DNA of 64,000 bases from Lysobacteraceae bacterium NML93-0793 (lineage in GTDB: Bacteria; Pseudomonadota; Gammaproteobacteria; Xanthomonadales; Xanthomonadaceae). Position 1 is the stretch's first letter, and the number at the start of each line of letters is the position of its first letter. The notes under the pieces were generated by a model. It was not told the DNA's origin, did no database searches, and was given only the letters and a program-made list of their open reading frames with translations. The translations under genes and the position numbers were made by a program. Of this stretch, positions 50,132 to 59,868 are shown one piece after another. Where the stretch lies: contig NTJG01000001.1 in assembly GCA_002324875.1 (NCBI GenBank), forward strand, positions 275,869 through 339,868, written 5' to 3'.

Positions 50132-51202
50132 CTACGCCCGCGTCTCGGCGCGCGATGACGCCGACAGCGCGACCACGCGCCCAGTCCGTGCGCTGTCGAT
50201 GCCGGCCTGCAGCACGCGCATGACGTCGAGCGCTTCGTCGACGGTCACCGGCGGCGAAGCGCCGTCGCGGATCGCATCGCGGACGCCCGCGTAGAACGCG
50301 CGGTAGTCGCCCGCGGGATTCGGCGACGGCGCATCGAGGAGGGTGCCGTCGGCAGCCAACGCCAGGCGGCGACCCGGCGCAGGCTCCACGCCCCAGCCAT
50401 CCGCGCCCGGTACACCGCCTGCCCGCAGCGCGGCCTCTTGCGGATCGAGCCCATGTTTGAACCAGCTGCCGCGCGTGCCGTGGACCGCGAAGCGGAGGCC
50501 CGCGCCGGGGACCAGCGCGCCGGCGTGCAGTACGACGCGCAGCCGCGGATAGCGCAGCACGACATGGAAGAAATCGTCGACCTCTGCGCCCGCGCGCTGG
50601 ATGGCGATGTCGGCCTGCACCGCGTCCGGCATGCCGAACAGCTGCAGCGCCTGGTCGACCAGATGCGGACCGAGATCGAGCCACAGCCCCGCGCCGGGAC
50701 CGGTACGCTCGCGCCAGCGGTCCGGCACCACCGGGCGGAACCGGTCGAAGTGCGAATGGACCTCGGCGACCTCCCCGAGGTCACCGGCCGCCAGCAGTGC
50801 GCGCAGCGCGAGGAAATCGGCGTCCCAGCGGCGGTTGTGGAACACCGCGAGCATGCGTCCGCTCGCGTCCGCAGCCGTGGCAACCGCTTGCGCCTCGGCC
50901 AGGTCGATCGCGAACGGCTTGTCGACGACTACGTGGCGACCAGCCTGCAGCGCCGCGATCGCCAGCCGCGCGTGGGTGGCGTTGGGCGAGGCGATGACGA
51001 CGAGATCGATCGCCGGATCGACGAAGGCCGTCTGCGCATCACCGACGACGTGCACATCGGGCAGATCCGCATGCACCTTGTTCGCGTCACCGGAGACCAC
51101 CGTGTGCAGGATCAGCCCCGGTGTCGCGGCGATCAGCGGGGCATGGAAGACCTTGCCCGCGAGGCCGTAACCGACCAGCGCGACCTGCAGCGGCGGCTTC
51201 AC
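50132..51202 (-). CDS. Gfo/Idh/MocA-family oxidoreductase (YdgJ-like)
   Basis: 356 residues from a GTG. An N-terminal Rossmann fold (VALVGYGLAGKVFHAPLI) with VVDKPFA at the nicotinamide site is followed by a C-terminal alpha/beta domain (DLGPHLVDQALQLFGMPD). It resembles E. coli YdgJ. NAD(P)-dependent oxidation of a sugar or cyclitol is the family activity; the substrate is unknown. GTGA overlaps the DUF2782 stop, so both are on one transcript divergent from polA. Confidence 0.88.
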   Translation of the reverse strand: MKPPLQVALVGYGLAGKVFHAPLIAATPGLILHTVVSGDANKVHADLPDVHVVGDAQTAFVDPAIDLVVIASPNATHARLAIAALQAGRHVVVDKPFAIDLAEAQAVATAADASGRMLAVFHNRRWDADFLALRALLAAGDLGEVAEVHSHFDRFRPVVPDRWRERTGPGAGLWLDLGPHLVDQALQLFGMPDAVQADIAIQRAGAEVDDFFHVVLRYPRLRVVLHAGALVPGAGLRFAVHGTRGSWFKHGLDPQEAALRAGGVPGADGWGVEPAPGRRLALAADGTLLDAPSPNPAGDYRAFYAGVRDAIRDGASPPVTVDEALDVMRVLQAGIDSARTGRVVALSASSRAETRA

Positions 51203-51495
51203 CAGCCGAAGAGCTTGAAGTAGGTCTGCGGCACGCTGTCGCGATCGCTGTCGATGCTGCCGTCGCCGTCGCGGTCGTACAGGTAATACGTCACGCCGCG
51301 CGACGGGATCACGCGCACCGCGCGCAGCTGGCCGGCGACACGGAACTCGGTGATGCGGTCGCCGTTGGCTTCGACGCGGGTGGTCTCCACCGCGTCGGCA
51401 GGAATGCCGTCGGGCGACATGCCGTCGCCGGTCGTCGCGCAGGCGGACAGCCCCAGCAGGGCGGCGAGGATCAGGGCGGTGCGCGGGGCGGACAT
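51199..51495 (-). CDS. DUF2782 lipoprotein
   Basis: 98 residues, signal MSAPRTALILAALLGLSAC with Cys19. The DUF2782 core reads RVEANGDRITEFRVAGQLRAVRVIP, then YYLYDRDGDGSID. DUF2782 genes lie next to polA in many gammaproteobacteria, as here (divergent, 176 bp between starts). Function unknown. Confidence 0.85.
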   Translation of the reverse strand: MSAPRTALILAALLGLSACATTGDGMSPDGIPADAVETTRVEANGDRITEFRVAGQLRAVRVIPSRGVTYYLYDRDGDGSIDSDRDSVPQTYFKLFGW

Positions 51496-51659
51496 GGCGG
51501 AACTCCTGCGGACGGGCGGCCAGTATGCGACCGCGCGCGGCAGGCTGCCGTGGAGGCGGTCTCACACGGCGACCCCGCCGCGCCCGGTCGCGTCCGCGTC
51601 CACGCACGCACGCGGGTTCCGGATGGACGCCGCGCGCCGGCCCGTCACCGGCGCGGCGG

Positions 51660-51665
51660 TAGAAT
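51660..51665 (+). promoter_or_regulatory. -10 box of a probable leaderless promoter for polA
   Basis: TAGAAT ends six bases before ATG 51672; the transcript would start at the initiation codon. No Shine-Dalgarno sequence is seen. Confidence 0.5.
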
Positions 51666-51671
51666 CCACGG

Positions 51672-54413
51672 ATGAAACGCCTAGTCCTGATCGACGGTTC
51701 CTCCTACCTCTACCGCGCCTTCCATGCGCTGCCGCCGCTGTCCAACGCCGACGGCGAGCCGACGGGCGCGCTCTTCGGCGTGGTCAACATGCTGCGTGCG
51801 ACGCTCAAGGAGGCGCCCGATTACGCGGCCTTCGTGGTCGACGCGCCGGGCCGCACGTTCCGCGACGATCTCTACGCCGACTACAAGGCCAACCGGCCGC
51901 CGATGCCGGACGATCTGCGGGCCCAGGTCGAGCCGATGTGCGCCATCGTCGAGGCACTGGGGTTTCCGATCCTGCGCGTGCCGGGCGTCGAGGCCGACGA
52001 TGTGATCGGCACCCTGGCGGTGCAGGGCAGCGAGACGGGTATCGACGTCACCATTTCCACCGGCGACAAGGATTTCGCCCAGCTCGTGCGGCCCGGCATC
52101 ACCCTGGTCAACACGATGAGCGGCAGCCGTATGGACAGCGAAGCGGCGGTGATGGACAAGTTCGGCGTCCGCCCCGACCAGATCGTCGACATGCTGGCGC
52201 TGATGGGCGACAGCATCGACAACATCCCGGGCGTGCCCAAATGCGGGCCCAAGACGGCCGCCAAATGGCTGGCCGAATACGAATCGCTGGACGGCGTGAT
52301 CGCCGGTGCGGCCGGGATCAAGGGCAAGATCGGCGACAACCTGCGTGCCGCGCTGGAGCAGCTGCCGCTGAGCCGGGAACTGGCGACGATCCGGGTCGAC
52401 GTCCCGCTCGATGGCGGCCCCGAGACGCTGGTACTGCGATCTTGCGATGCCGATGCCCTGCGCGTGCTGTACGCGCGCTACGGCTTCACCCAGGCGCTGC
52501 GCGATCTCGAGTCCGGCAACGGTGGGGCGACGACGACCGCGGCCACAGCGGGCGCAAGCGAGCCGCCGGTCGCGCCCGCGTCGCTGGATCCGGCGCTGAC
52601 CGGTCCGGGCGAGTACGAGACCGTGCTCACGCGCGAACAGCTCGATGCCTGGGTCGCACGCCTGCAGGCCGCTGACGCGTTCGCGTTCGACACCGAGACC
52701 GATGCGCTCGATGCCATGCGATCCGGGCTCGTCGGCCTGAGCATCGCGGTGGAGCCGGGACGCGCGGCCTACATCCCGGTCGGCCACGATTACCCCGGTG
52801 CCCCCGCGCAGCTCGACCGCGCGCTGGTGCTCGAGGCGCTGCGTGGCGTGCTGGAGGATCCTGACAAGCGCAAGCTCGGCCAGCACGGCAAATACGATAT
52901 CCACGTGCTGCGGCGCCACGGCGTCGACGTGCAGGGCTATGCCGACGACACCCTGCTCGAGAGCTTCGTGCTCGATGCCGGCATCGCACGCCACGACATG
53001 GATTCGCTGGCCCGGCGCCATCTCGGCATGGAGACGATCAAGTTCGAGGACGTCGCCGGCAAGGGCGCCAAGCAGATCTCCTTCGCCCAGGTCGCCATCG
53101 ACGACGCCACGCGGTACGCCGCCGAGGATGCCGACATCACCCTGCGCCTGCACCGGGTGCTGAAGCCGCGGATCGAGGCCGACGCCGGGCTCGCGCGCGT
53201 GTACGAGGCCATCGAGATACCGCTGGTACCGGTGCTGGCCCGCATCGAGGCCAACGGCGTGCGTGTCGACATCGACGAACTGCGCCGGCAGAGCGCCGAC
53301 TTGTCCCGGCGCATGCTCGCCGCGCAGCAGAAGGCGACCGAGCTCGCCGGGCGCAGCTTCAATCTCGATTCGCCCAAGCAGGTCTGCGCGCTGCTGTTCG
53401 ACGAGCTCGGTCTGCCGGCCGTCGTCAAGACACCCAAGGGACAGCCCAGCACGAACGAGGAAGCGCTCGAGGCCATCGCCGACCAGCACGAGCTGCCGCG
53501 GGTGATCCTGGACTACCGCAGCCTCGCCAAATTGCGCGGCACGTATACCGACAAGCTGCCGGAGATGATCAATCCCGACACCGGCCGTGTGCACACCAGC
53601 TATCACCAGGCCGGGGCGGCGACCGGACGCCTGTCGTCGTCCGACCCCAACCTGCAGAACATTCCGATCCGCACCGAGGACGGGCGTCGCATCCGGCGCG
53701 CCTTCGTCGCGCCACCGGGCCGCAAGCTCGTGGCCTGCGACTACTCGCAGATCGAGCTGCGGATCATGGCCCACCTGTCCGGTGACCCGGGGCTGATCGG
53801 CGCGTTCGAATCGGGCGTCGACGTGCACCGCGCGACGGCCGCCGAGGTCTTCGCGCGCGCGATCGACGAGGTCACCGCGAACGAACGCCGCGCCGCGAAA
53901 GCCATCAACTTCGGCCTGATGTACGGCATGAGCGCCTTCGGTCTGGCGCGCAATCTCGGCATCGGCCGCGGCGAGGCCCAGGACTACATCGCGCTGTATT
54001 TCTCCCGATATCCCGGCGTGCGCGATTTCATGGACCGCACCCGGGAGCAGGCCCGCGCGAGCGGCCATGTGGAAACCGTGTTCGGGCGCCGGCTCACCCT
54101 GGACTTCATCCAGAAGGGCAACGCCTCGCAGCGCGCCGGCGCCGAGCGCGCGGCGATCAACGCGCCGATGCAGGGCACCGCGGCCGACATCATCAAGCGC
54201 GCGATGATCGCCATCGACGGCTGGATCGCCGGCCACGCCGACCGGGCGAAGATGATCCTGCAGGTCCACGACGAACTGGTGTTCGAGGCCGATGCGGACT
54301 TCGTCGACGTACTGCTGCCCGAGGTCGTCGCGCGGATGACCGCGGCCGCGGAGCTGCGTGTGCCGCTGGTCGTCGACAGCGGTGTCGGCGACAACTGGGA
54401 CGAGGCCCATTGA
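51672..54413 (+). CDS. polA: DNA polymerase I
   Basis: 913 residues. The N-terminal 5'-3' exonuclease (FEN-like) covers about 1-285, with DGSSYLYRAF, DADDVIG-type and GDSIDNIPG motifs. The 3'-5' proofreading domain (about 310-510) keeps D340 and E342 (FDTET) and appears active. The family A polymerase domain (about 520-913) has TGRLSSSDPNLQNIP, DYSQIELRIMAHLS, RRAAKAINFGLMYG and the closing VHDELVFEA. It fills gaps in repair and removes Okazaki primers. The sX13-like RNA gene follows about 240 bp downstream. Confidence 0.97.
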   Translation: MKRLVLIDGSSYLYRAFHALPPLSNADGEPTGALFGVVNMLRATLKEAPDYAAFVVDAPGRTFRDDLYADYKANRPPMPDDLRAQVEPMCAIVEALGFPILRVPGVEADDVIGTLAVQGSETGIDVTISTGDKDFAQLVRPGITLVNTMSGSRMDSEAAVMDKFGVRPDQIVDMLALMGDSIDNIPGVPKCGPKTAAKWLAEYESLDGVIAGAAGIKGKIGDNLRAALEQLPLSRELATIRVDVPLDGGPETLVLRSCDADALRVLYARYGFTQALRDLESGNGGATTTAATAGASEPPVAPASLDPALTGPGEYETVLTREQLDAWVARLQAADAFAFDTETDALDAMRSGLVGLSIAVEPGRAAYIPVGHDYPGAPAQLDRALVLEALRGVLEDPDKRKLGQHGKYDIHVLRRHGVDVQGYADDTLLESFVLDAGIARHDMDSLARRHLGMETIKFEDVAGKGAKQISFAQVAIDDATRYAAEDADITLRLHRVLKPRIEADAGLARVYEAIEIPLVPVLARIEANGVRVDIDELRRQSADLSRRMLAAQQKATELAGRSFNLDSPKQVCALLFDELGLPAVVKTPKGQPSTNEEALEAIADQHELPRVILDYRSLAKLRGTYTDKLPEMINPDTGRVHTSYHQAGAATGRLSSSDPNLQNIPIRTEDGRRIRRAFVAPPGRKLVACDYSQIELRIMAHLSGDPGLIGAFESGVDVHRATAAEVFARAIDEVTANERRAAKAINFGLMYGMSAFGLARNLGIGRGEAQDYIALYFSRYPGVRDFMDRTREQARASGHVETVFGRRLTLDFIQKGNASQRAGAERAAINAPMQGTAADIIKRAMIAIDGWIAGHADRAKMILQVHDELVFEADADFVDVLLPEVVARMTAAAELRVPLVVDSGVGDNWDEAH

Positions 54414-54654
54414 CGCTGGAATCGGGTCCGGCGGCACCGGCATCGCCCGCCGGATGCGACCGGCTTGGCGGGGCAGATCGCGCGGGCGAACGTATTCGGT
54501 GACTGCCTTGAGCGGCCGCCCGACTTTGCGGTTCGAGCGCGCTCGTCGATCGTGTCAGCACAGCCTACGGACGGGGTAAATGCGGCCTGAATCCAACAGA
54601 AAATTAACCGGAATCTTCACGATCCATCCATCCGCCGGGTGTTTTCATAACCCT

Positions 54655-54778
54655 CGACAGATGCAAGGTCTGTCGCAGATCCCTCCCTTCCCCTGGAGTG
54701 ATCGACCGGAACCGACAGGCGTCTCCCCGCGCCTGGTTCCCGAGCCCCGTAGGCCCCCCCTGCCTACGGGGCTTTTTT
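54655..54778 (+). ncRNA. sX13-like small RNA downstream of polA
   Basis: About 124 nt with four hairpins in a row. SL1 is 54655-54661 with 54669-54675 (CGACAGA stem). SL2 is 54678-54686 with 54695-54703, one mismatch, loop CTTCCCCT. SL3 is 54716-54721 with 54730-54735, loop TCTCCCCG. A terminator with a C7-type loop completes it. Xanthomonas sX13 is a small RNA encoded downstream of polA with C-rich loops that bind G-rich mRNA sites; position, size and architecture match, from memory of the published description. The 5' end is estimated; CATAAC at 54646-54651 is too close to serve as its -10 unless transcription starts a few bases later. Confidence 0.8.
54743..54778 (+). terminator. Terminator of the sX13-like RNA, C-rich loop
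   Basis: AGCCCCGTAGGC (54743-54754) pairs perfectly with 54762-54773. The loop is CCCCCCT, followed by TTTTTT. Unusually for a terminator, the loop itself offers a run of C residues for target pairing. Confidence 0.93.
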
Positions 54779-54848
54779 ATGTCCGCGGTTTTCACACGGT
54801 CGGGTGCAGCTGCATGCGGTCGCGCGTCCAGAGGCTGAGCGCGGACAG

Positions 54849-55508
54849 TCAGAACGGGCAGGCCGCGTGCAGGCGGAGCGGCGTGTCGTCGAGCGGATGC
54901 GGCAGGGTCAGCGCGACCGCGTGCAGCAGCAGGCGTGGCGCGGCGGTTGCGGCGGCGGGTGGCGCGTACAGGGGGTCGCCGAGGATCGGATGGCCGATGG
55001 CCTGCAGATGGACCCGCAGCTGGTGGCTGCGCCCGGTCACCGGCGTCAGCGCCAGGCGCGCGCGCGGCTGGCCGTCCGATCCATGGCCGCGATCGAGCAC
55101 GCGCCAATGGGTGAGCGAGGCCTTGCCTGCGGCCGGGTCCACCTGCTGCCGGGGCCGGTTGGGCCAGTCGGCGGCGAGGGGAAGATCGATCTCGCCGCTG
55201 TCCGCGTCGGGCCAGCCGTCGACGATGGCCTCGTAGTGCTTGTCGACGCGGCGGTCGGCAAAGGCGGCGCCGAGCGAACGCTGCGCCGCCGGGCCGCGCG
55301 CCAGCACGATGACGCCCGAGGTGGCCATGTCCAGCCGGTGCACGACGCGCGCGTCGGGCCACTGCGCCAGCGCACGTGTCGCCAGACTGTCCTGCTTGTC
55401 GGCGCCGCGACCGGGCACCGACAGCAGGCCGGCAGGCTTGTCGAATGCGAGCAGGTACGCATCGGCATGCAGGCACTTGAGACAATCGGGGACGACGTCG
55501 GGGTGCAC
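54849..55508 (-). CDS. rluA: RluA-family pseudouridine synthase
   Basis: 219 residues from a GTG, the same size as E. coli RluA. The catalytic motif is HRLDMATSGV with D60. FDKPAGLLSVPGRG and VTGRSHQLRVHLQAIGHPILGDPLY are the other conserved blocks. No S4 domain is present. RluA modifies 23S rRNA U746 and some tRNA U32 positions; assignment to RluA rather than TruC rests on length and sequence pattern only. It starts 20 bp below hemF and is likely co-transcribed. Confidence 0.85.
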   Translation of the reverse strand: MHPDVVPDCLKCLHADAYLLAFDKPAGLLSVPGRGADKQDSLATRALAQWPDARVVHRLDMATSGVIVLARGPAAQRSLGAAFADRRVDKHYEAIVDGWPDADSGEIDLPLAADWPNRPRQQVDPAAGKASLTHWRVLDRGHGSDGQPRARLALTPVTGRSHQLRVHLQAIGHPILGDPLYAPPAAATAAPRLLLHAVALTLPHPLDDTPLRLHAACPF

Positions 55509-55528
55509 GGCGGGTGCGGCAGGCCGGA

Positions 55529-56440
55529 TCAGACGGTTTCGGGCAGCCAGTCGCGGGGGCGCAGGTAGTCGAGCAGGCGGGCCTCGTCGCTGCCGGCGTC
55601 GGGCGTGTAGCCGTATTCCCAACGCACCCGCGGGGGCAGGCTCATCAGGATCGATTCCGCGCGGCCGCCCGACTGCAGGCCGAACAGCGTGCCGCGGTCG
55701 TAGACCAGGTTGAACTCGACGTACCGGCCGCGCCGGTAGAGCTGGAATTCGCGCTCACGTTCGCCGTACGGCGTGTCCTTGCGGCGCTCGACGATCGGAA
55801 GGTAGGCATCGAGAAAGCCGTCGCCGACCGCGCGCAGATAGGCGAAATCGGTCTCGAAGTCGTCATGCAGATCATCGAAGAACAGGCCGCCGACGCCGCG
55901 CGTTTCATTGCGGTGGCGCAGGAAGAAGTAATCGTCGCACCAGCGCTTGTGGGCGTCGTAGCGGGCATCGCCTCCGAACGGCTCACACAGGTCGCGGGCC
56001 GTGCGGTGCCAGTGCTGCACGTCCTCGTCGAACGGGTAGAACGGGGTGAGGTCGAAGCCGCCACCGAACCACCCGGCGACGGTCTCGCCGTCGCGCACCG
56101 CATGGAAGTGGCGCACGTTGGCGTGCGTGGTGGGCAGGTAGGGGTTGCGGGGGTGGAACACCAGCGAGACGCCGCAGGCGCGCCATGAGGCGCCTGCCAG
56201 TTCCGGACGGTTGGCGCTGGCCGAGGGCGGCAGGGCGGTGCCGGAGACGTCGGAGAAGCCGATGCCGGCCTGCTCGAACACCGCGCCGTCGCGCAGCACC
56301 CGCGTGCGGCCACCGCCGCCCTCGGCGCGCTGCCACAGGTCTTCGGTGAAACGGGCCTGGCCGTCGGCCTGCTCGATGGCGTGGCAGATGCGGTCCTGCA
56401 GCCCGGTCAGATAGTCGCGAACGCGGTCGAAATTGGTCAT
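55529..56440 (-). CDS. hemF: Oxygen-dependent coproporphyrinogen III oxidase
   Basis: 303 residues. Oxidative decarboxylation of coproporphyrinogen III to protoporphyrinogen IX with O2. Conserved blocks are [57 protein letters not shown] and the [19 protein letters not shown] signature near 240. ATG 56440 gives the normal N-terminus ([11 protein letters not shown]). Upstream sequence is a repeat-bearing intergenic region. Confidence 0.96.
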   Translation of the reverse strand: MTNFDRVRDYLTGLQDRICHAIEQADGQARFTEDLWQRAEGGGGRTRVLRDGAVFEQAGIGFSDVSGTALPPSASANRPELAGASWRACGVSLVFHPRNPYLPTTHANVRHFHAVRDGETVAGWFGGGFDLTPFYPFDEDVQHWHRTARDLCEPFGGDARYDAHKRWCDDYFFLRHRNETRGVGGLFFDDLHDDFETDFAYLRAVGDGFLDAYLPIVERRKDTPYGEREREFQLYRRGRYVEFNLVYDRGTLFGLQSGGRAESILMSLPPRVRWEYGYTPDAGSDEARLLDYLRPRDWLPETV

Positions 56441-56831
56441 GGCGCCATTGTAGGCGGGGCGCCTGCGGCGACATTGATCCTGATCAACAGGGGCGGTGTC
56501 GGCGCGCCCCTGCGCGCGAGCATTGGCAGCACTGTAGGAGCGCCCCTGCGCGCGACGGGCTTGGCCGGTGAAGCGCGTCCACCCACGAGCGCGCTCCGAC
56601 GGGCATGGGTGACGTGCGCGCCACATTGCGGTCCGATCGTGCGGCGACCAGCGCGACGGCGGGACGTCTTACGGATCCCGCTTCCTGATCGGACCGGGAC
56701 CTGGCGCTTGGCCGTAAGCCACCGTCGTGCGCGCGCCTTGCACCCGATCGATAACGGCATGTGCAAGAGCACACGTTCGCGCGGAGGGCTCGACCCTTGA
56801 AGCACTTTCGCGAGCGCGCGCCCGCGGAACG
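56441..56831. other. Intergenic region with short direct repeats, no gene seen
   Basis: Two 16-bp direct repeats GCGCCCCTGCGCGCGA lie at 56504-56519 and 56540-56555, the second preceded by TGTAGGA. The style matches the GTAGGAGCG intergenic repeats widespread in pseudomonads and xanthomonads. The rest to 56831 has open frames in several phases, but none with a start site or protein-like composition that I trust. Confidence 0.6.
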
Positions 56832-57311
56832 TCAGACGCAGGCGCGGCGCCAGGTCTCCAGCCTGGCCGCGAGATCCGCGGCGCGGTGCCCGTAGGTGTC
56901 GGGCAGGGCACCGTCGAAGCCGGTGAGCCCACGGTTGACCCGGCGCATGCGGGCGGCGGAGCCGACATGGTCGGCAAAATCGATCCCGACCACCGTGTGC
57001 AGGCCCACGCGCGTGGGGCCGAAGCGCACCACGTCGCGCCAGCGCCAGCGGGTGGAGCGGAACAGTGATCGCAGCTCGATGCCCTCCGCATCGAGGCGCA
57101 GATGGTTCGCGCCGGGCAGCAGCGCGACCAGCGCGAATCCGCCGCACAGCCCGAAGAAGCCGCCCAATACCCACGCGATCACGGGGTGGCGGTCGCCGAT
57201 CACGACCACCGCCACCCAGACGAACCCGGCCGAGATCGCCAGCAGTGCGAGCCGTTTCCACGGCGACGGCCGCAGCAGCTCGAATGCCGGCAACAGGCCG
57301 GGCGCGGTCAC
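56832..57311 (-). CDS. Two-helix membrane protein with PH-like tail
   Basis: 159 residues from GTG 57311. Two TM helices (about 18-38 and 43-65) precede a C-terminal segment HLRLDAEGIELRSLFRSTRWRWRDVVRFGP with the look of a bacterial PH-like domain. No established function. The GTG overlaps the stop of the upstream S9 peptidase gene by 4 nt (GTGA), so the two are translationally coupled. Confidence 0.7.
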   Translation of the reverse strand: MTAPGLLPAFELLRPSPWKRLALLAISAGFVWVAVVVIGDRHPVIAWVLGGFFGLCGGFALVALLPGANHLRLDAEGIELRSLFRSTRWRWRDVVRFGPTRVGLHTVVGIDFADHVGSAARMRRVNRGLTGFDGALPDTYGHRAADLAARLETWRRACV

Positions 57312-59689
57312 TTCAGCGTGCGCTCGAACAGCTCGTAGATGCGGCGGTACTGGTCGTACCACGAGGCCGGATGCTGGTAGGCGTGGCGCTCGAGCGGATA
57401 GCTGGCCAGCTCCCACTTGTCCTTGCGCAGCTCGATCAGGCGCTGGGCCATCATCACCGAGTCCTTGTAGAACACGTTGTCGTCGATCATGCCGTGCGCG
57501 ATCAGCAGGTGGTCCTGCAGGCGGTCGGCGTATTCCATCGGCGAAGACTTCGCGTACGCCTCGGGGTCGATGTCGGGCGTATTGAGGATGTTGGCGGTAT
57601 AGGCGTGGTTGTACTGCGACCAGTCGGTGACCGGGCGCAGCGCGGCCCCGGCCTTGAACGTGCCGGGCTCGCGGAACAGCGCCATGAAGGTCATGAAGCC
57701 GCCGTAGCTGCCGCCGTAGATGCCGACGCGGTCGCGGTCGGCCTGGTGGTTGTCGACCAGCCAGTCGATGCCGTCGAGATAGTCCTCGAGCTCCGGATGG
57801 CCCATCTGCCGGTAGATCGCCGTGCGCCAGTCGCGGCCGTAGCCGCTGGACGCGCGGAAATCGAGGTCCAGCACGAGGTAGCCCTGCTGCACCAGCAGGT
57901 TGTGGAACATCTGCTCGCGGAAGTAGGTGGGGTAGCGGTCGTGCACGTTCTGCAGGTAGCCCGCGCCGTGCACGAACAGCACGACCGGGTACGTGCGGCC
58001 GGGATCAAAGGTCGCCGGCCCGTAGAACTTGCCCCAGACCGTGCCCGCGCCGTGCTTGGACGGAATCTGCACGTACTCGGGCTGCAGCCAGTCGTGGGCC
58101 TTGAAGGCCTCGGTGCGGGTATCCGTGAGCACGCGCAGTGCGCCGCCGTTGACGTCGGCCACCGCCACCTGCGGCGGCGTGTAGCTCGACGAATGGCGGA
58201 GCAGCAGGCGGCTTTCGTCGGGCGAGAGCACGAAGTCCTCGATGCCGCCGCTCGACGTGATCTCGGCGACCTCGCCGCCGGACGCGCTGCAGACCTCGTA
58301 GCGGCCGGGCCACTGGCGGTTGCACATGAAGAAGAAGCGGCTGCCGTCACGCGACATCACCGGCGAGGACACTTCCCAGCGCCCCGAGGTCAGCGCACGC
58401 GAGCGGCTGCCGTCGTTGAGATAGAGATGCGAATAGCCCGATTCCTCGGACAGGAACCACAGCGTGCGGTTGTCCGGCAGCCAGCCGAACTCGTTGAAAT
58501 CCCAGTTGATCCACGCCGGATCGGTCAGCCGGTGGCGCGGCTGCAGCGCCGCGGCGCCGAGGTCCACGGTCGCCAGCCAGCGGTCCTTGTTGTCGACCGA
58601 ATGGATCGACATCGCGACCGAACGGCCGTCGTCGCTCCAGCGGATCGCACCGCCGCCACCGCCGCGGCCGTCGATCTCGAGGCGCACCGGGCGGTTGCCG
58701 CTTAGCGCGTCCTTGCCGGCGGCGCGGCGCAGGCTGGCGAGCGGGTCGGTGCCGATGCCCGGTAGCACGTCCGTCTTCAGCTCACGGACCTGGCCGCTGG
58801 CCACGTCGACCAGCCACAGCGTGTGCGGCAGCGGATCGTTGCGACCCACGCGCGTGCGCACGTCTTCGAATTCCTCGTAGCCGGACTCGGTGACGTAGCG
58901 CGGCATCTTGCCGGCTTGGCCCTCGTTGCCGCCCTTGGGCGCGGTGACGACGATCAGGCGATCGCCGGTCGGCGACAGCGCGCTGCCGGCGATGGTGACG
59001 TTCTTGCCGAGAAAGACGGGGGCGGCCGGGCGGGTGGGATCGGCGCGGCGCCACTGCTCGGCCTGCGCGCGCTGCGCGTCACGGCGGTCGCGTTCGGTGC
59101 GCAGCGTCTCGATCATGTGGAACTGGCGCTCGCGCAGGTCGTCGGCCGGCGGCGGTTTGGCCGGGTCGTCCTCGGCCTTGAGGCTGGTGATCTGCGCGAT
59201 GCCGCGCTGCGCATCCCAACCGTACCAGTCGGTGCCGGCGCGCCAGATCAGCCCGCCGCCCGGGGTCCACTGCGGCTGGGCCTCGGGGCCTTCCGTGCGG
59301 GTGATCTGGGTGAGCGTGCCGGTGCGCAGGTCGCGCACGAACAGATCGCCGTTGCGCACGAAGGCCATGCGCGTGCGGGTGGCGTCGAAGATCGGGTTCT
59401 GCGCATCGAGGTCGGCGCGCGCGGCGTCGTCGAGCCGTGTGGCGGCACCGCCGGCGATCGGCTGCACCCAGGTGTCGCGGATCGTTTCGCCTTCGCGCTT
59501 GAGCGTGAAGTACGCGCGCTGGCCGTCCCAGCTCCACCAGGTCGATTCCACCGGCGGGCCGATCCAGTCGGGATCGGCCATGATGTCCGCCATCGTCAGC
59601 GGCTGCGCGGGTTGCGCGAGCACGGGGGCGAGGGTGACGGGCGAAACGAGGGCGCAGGCCAGCACCCAGGGCAGCGACAGACGACGCAT
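57308..59689 (-). CDS. S9-family prolyl oligopeptidase-like peptidase
   Basis: 793 residues with a signal peptide (MRRLSLPWVLACALVSPV, cleavage near VLAQ). The N-terminal seven-bladed beta-propeller is long (to about 530). The C-terminal hydrolase has S661 (YGGSYGGFM), D736 (MIDDNVFY) and H769 (ERHAYQH). It lacks the DPP IV paired-glutamate segment present in the gene at 28064 and is closer to the acylaminoacyl/prolyl-peptidase branch. Periplasmic, substrate unknown. Confidence 0.92.
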   Translation of the reverse strand: MRRLSLPWVLACALVSPVTLAPVLAQPAQPLTMADIMADPDWIGPPVESTWWSWDGQRAYFTLKREGETIRDTWVQPIAGGAATRLDDAARADLDAQNPIFDATRTRMAFVRNGDLFVRDLRTGTLTQITRTEGPEAQPQWTPGGGLIWRAGTDWYGWDAQRGIAQITSLKAEDDPAKPPPADDLRERQFHMIETLRTERDRRDAQRAQAEQWRRADPTRPAAPVFLGKNVTIAGSALSPTGDRLIVVTAPKGGNEGQAGKMPRYVTESGYEEFEDVRTRVGRNDPLPHTLWLVDVASGQVRELKTDVLPGIGTDPLASLRRAAGKDALSGNRPVRLEIDGRGGGGGAIRWSDDGRSVAMSIHSVDNKDRWLATVDLGAAALQPRHRLTDPAWINWDFNEFGWLPDNRTLWFLSEESGYSHLYLNDGSRSRALTSGRWEVSSPVMSRDGSRFFFMCNRQWPGRYEVCSASGGEVAEITSSGGIEDFVLSPDESRLLLRHSSSYTPPQVAVADVNGGALRVLTDTRTEAFKAHDWLQPEYVQIPSKHGAGTVWGKFYGPATFDPGRTYPVVLFVHGAGYLQNVHDRYPTYFREQMFHNLLVQQGYLVLDLDFRASSGYGRDWRTAIYRQMGHPELEDYLDGIDWLVDNHQADRDRVGIYGGSYGGFMTFMALFREPGTFKAGAALRPVTDWSQYNHAYTANILNTPDIDPEAYAKSSPMEYADRLQDHLLIAHGMIDDNVFYKDSVMMAQRLIELRKDKWELASYPLERHAYQHPASWYDQYRRIYELFERTLK

Positions 59690-59868
59690 CGGCAGGTCCG
59701 TGGAGCGAAAGGAAGCGCGCAGTGTACCCACGCGGGTGAGCGCGCCGCTCTGGCGAAGGTCATGGATGACGGCCGATGTCGCCTCGCCGTTGGAATGCGA
59801 CGATGCGCCGCATGTGGTTTTCACGCCGGCGCACGCAGACTGTCGCGGCCCCGGATCGCGGAGTTCCC

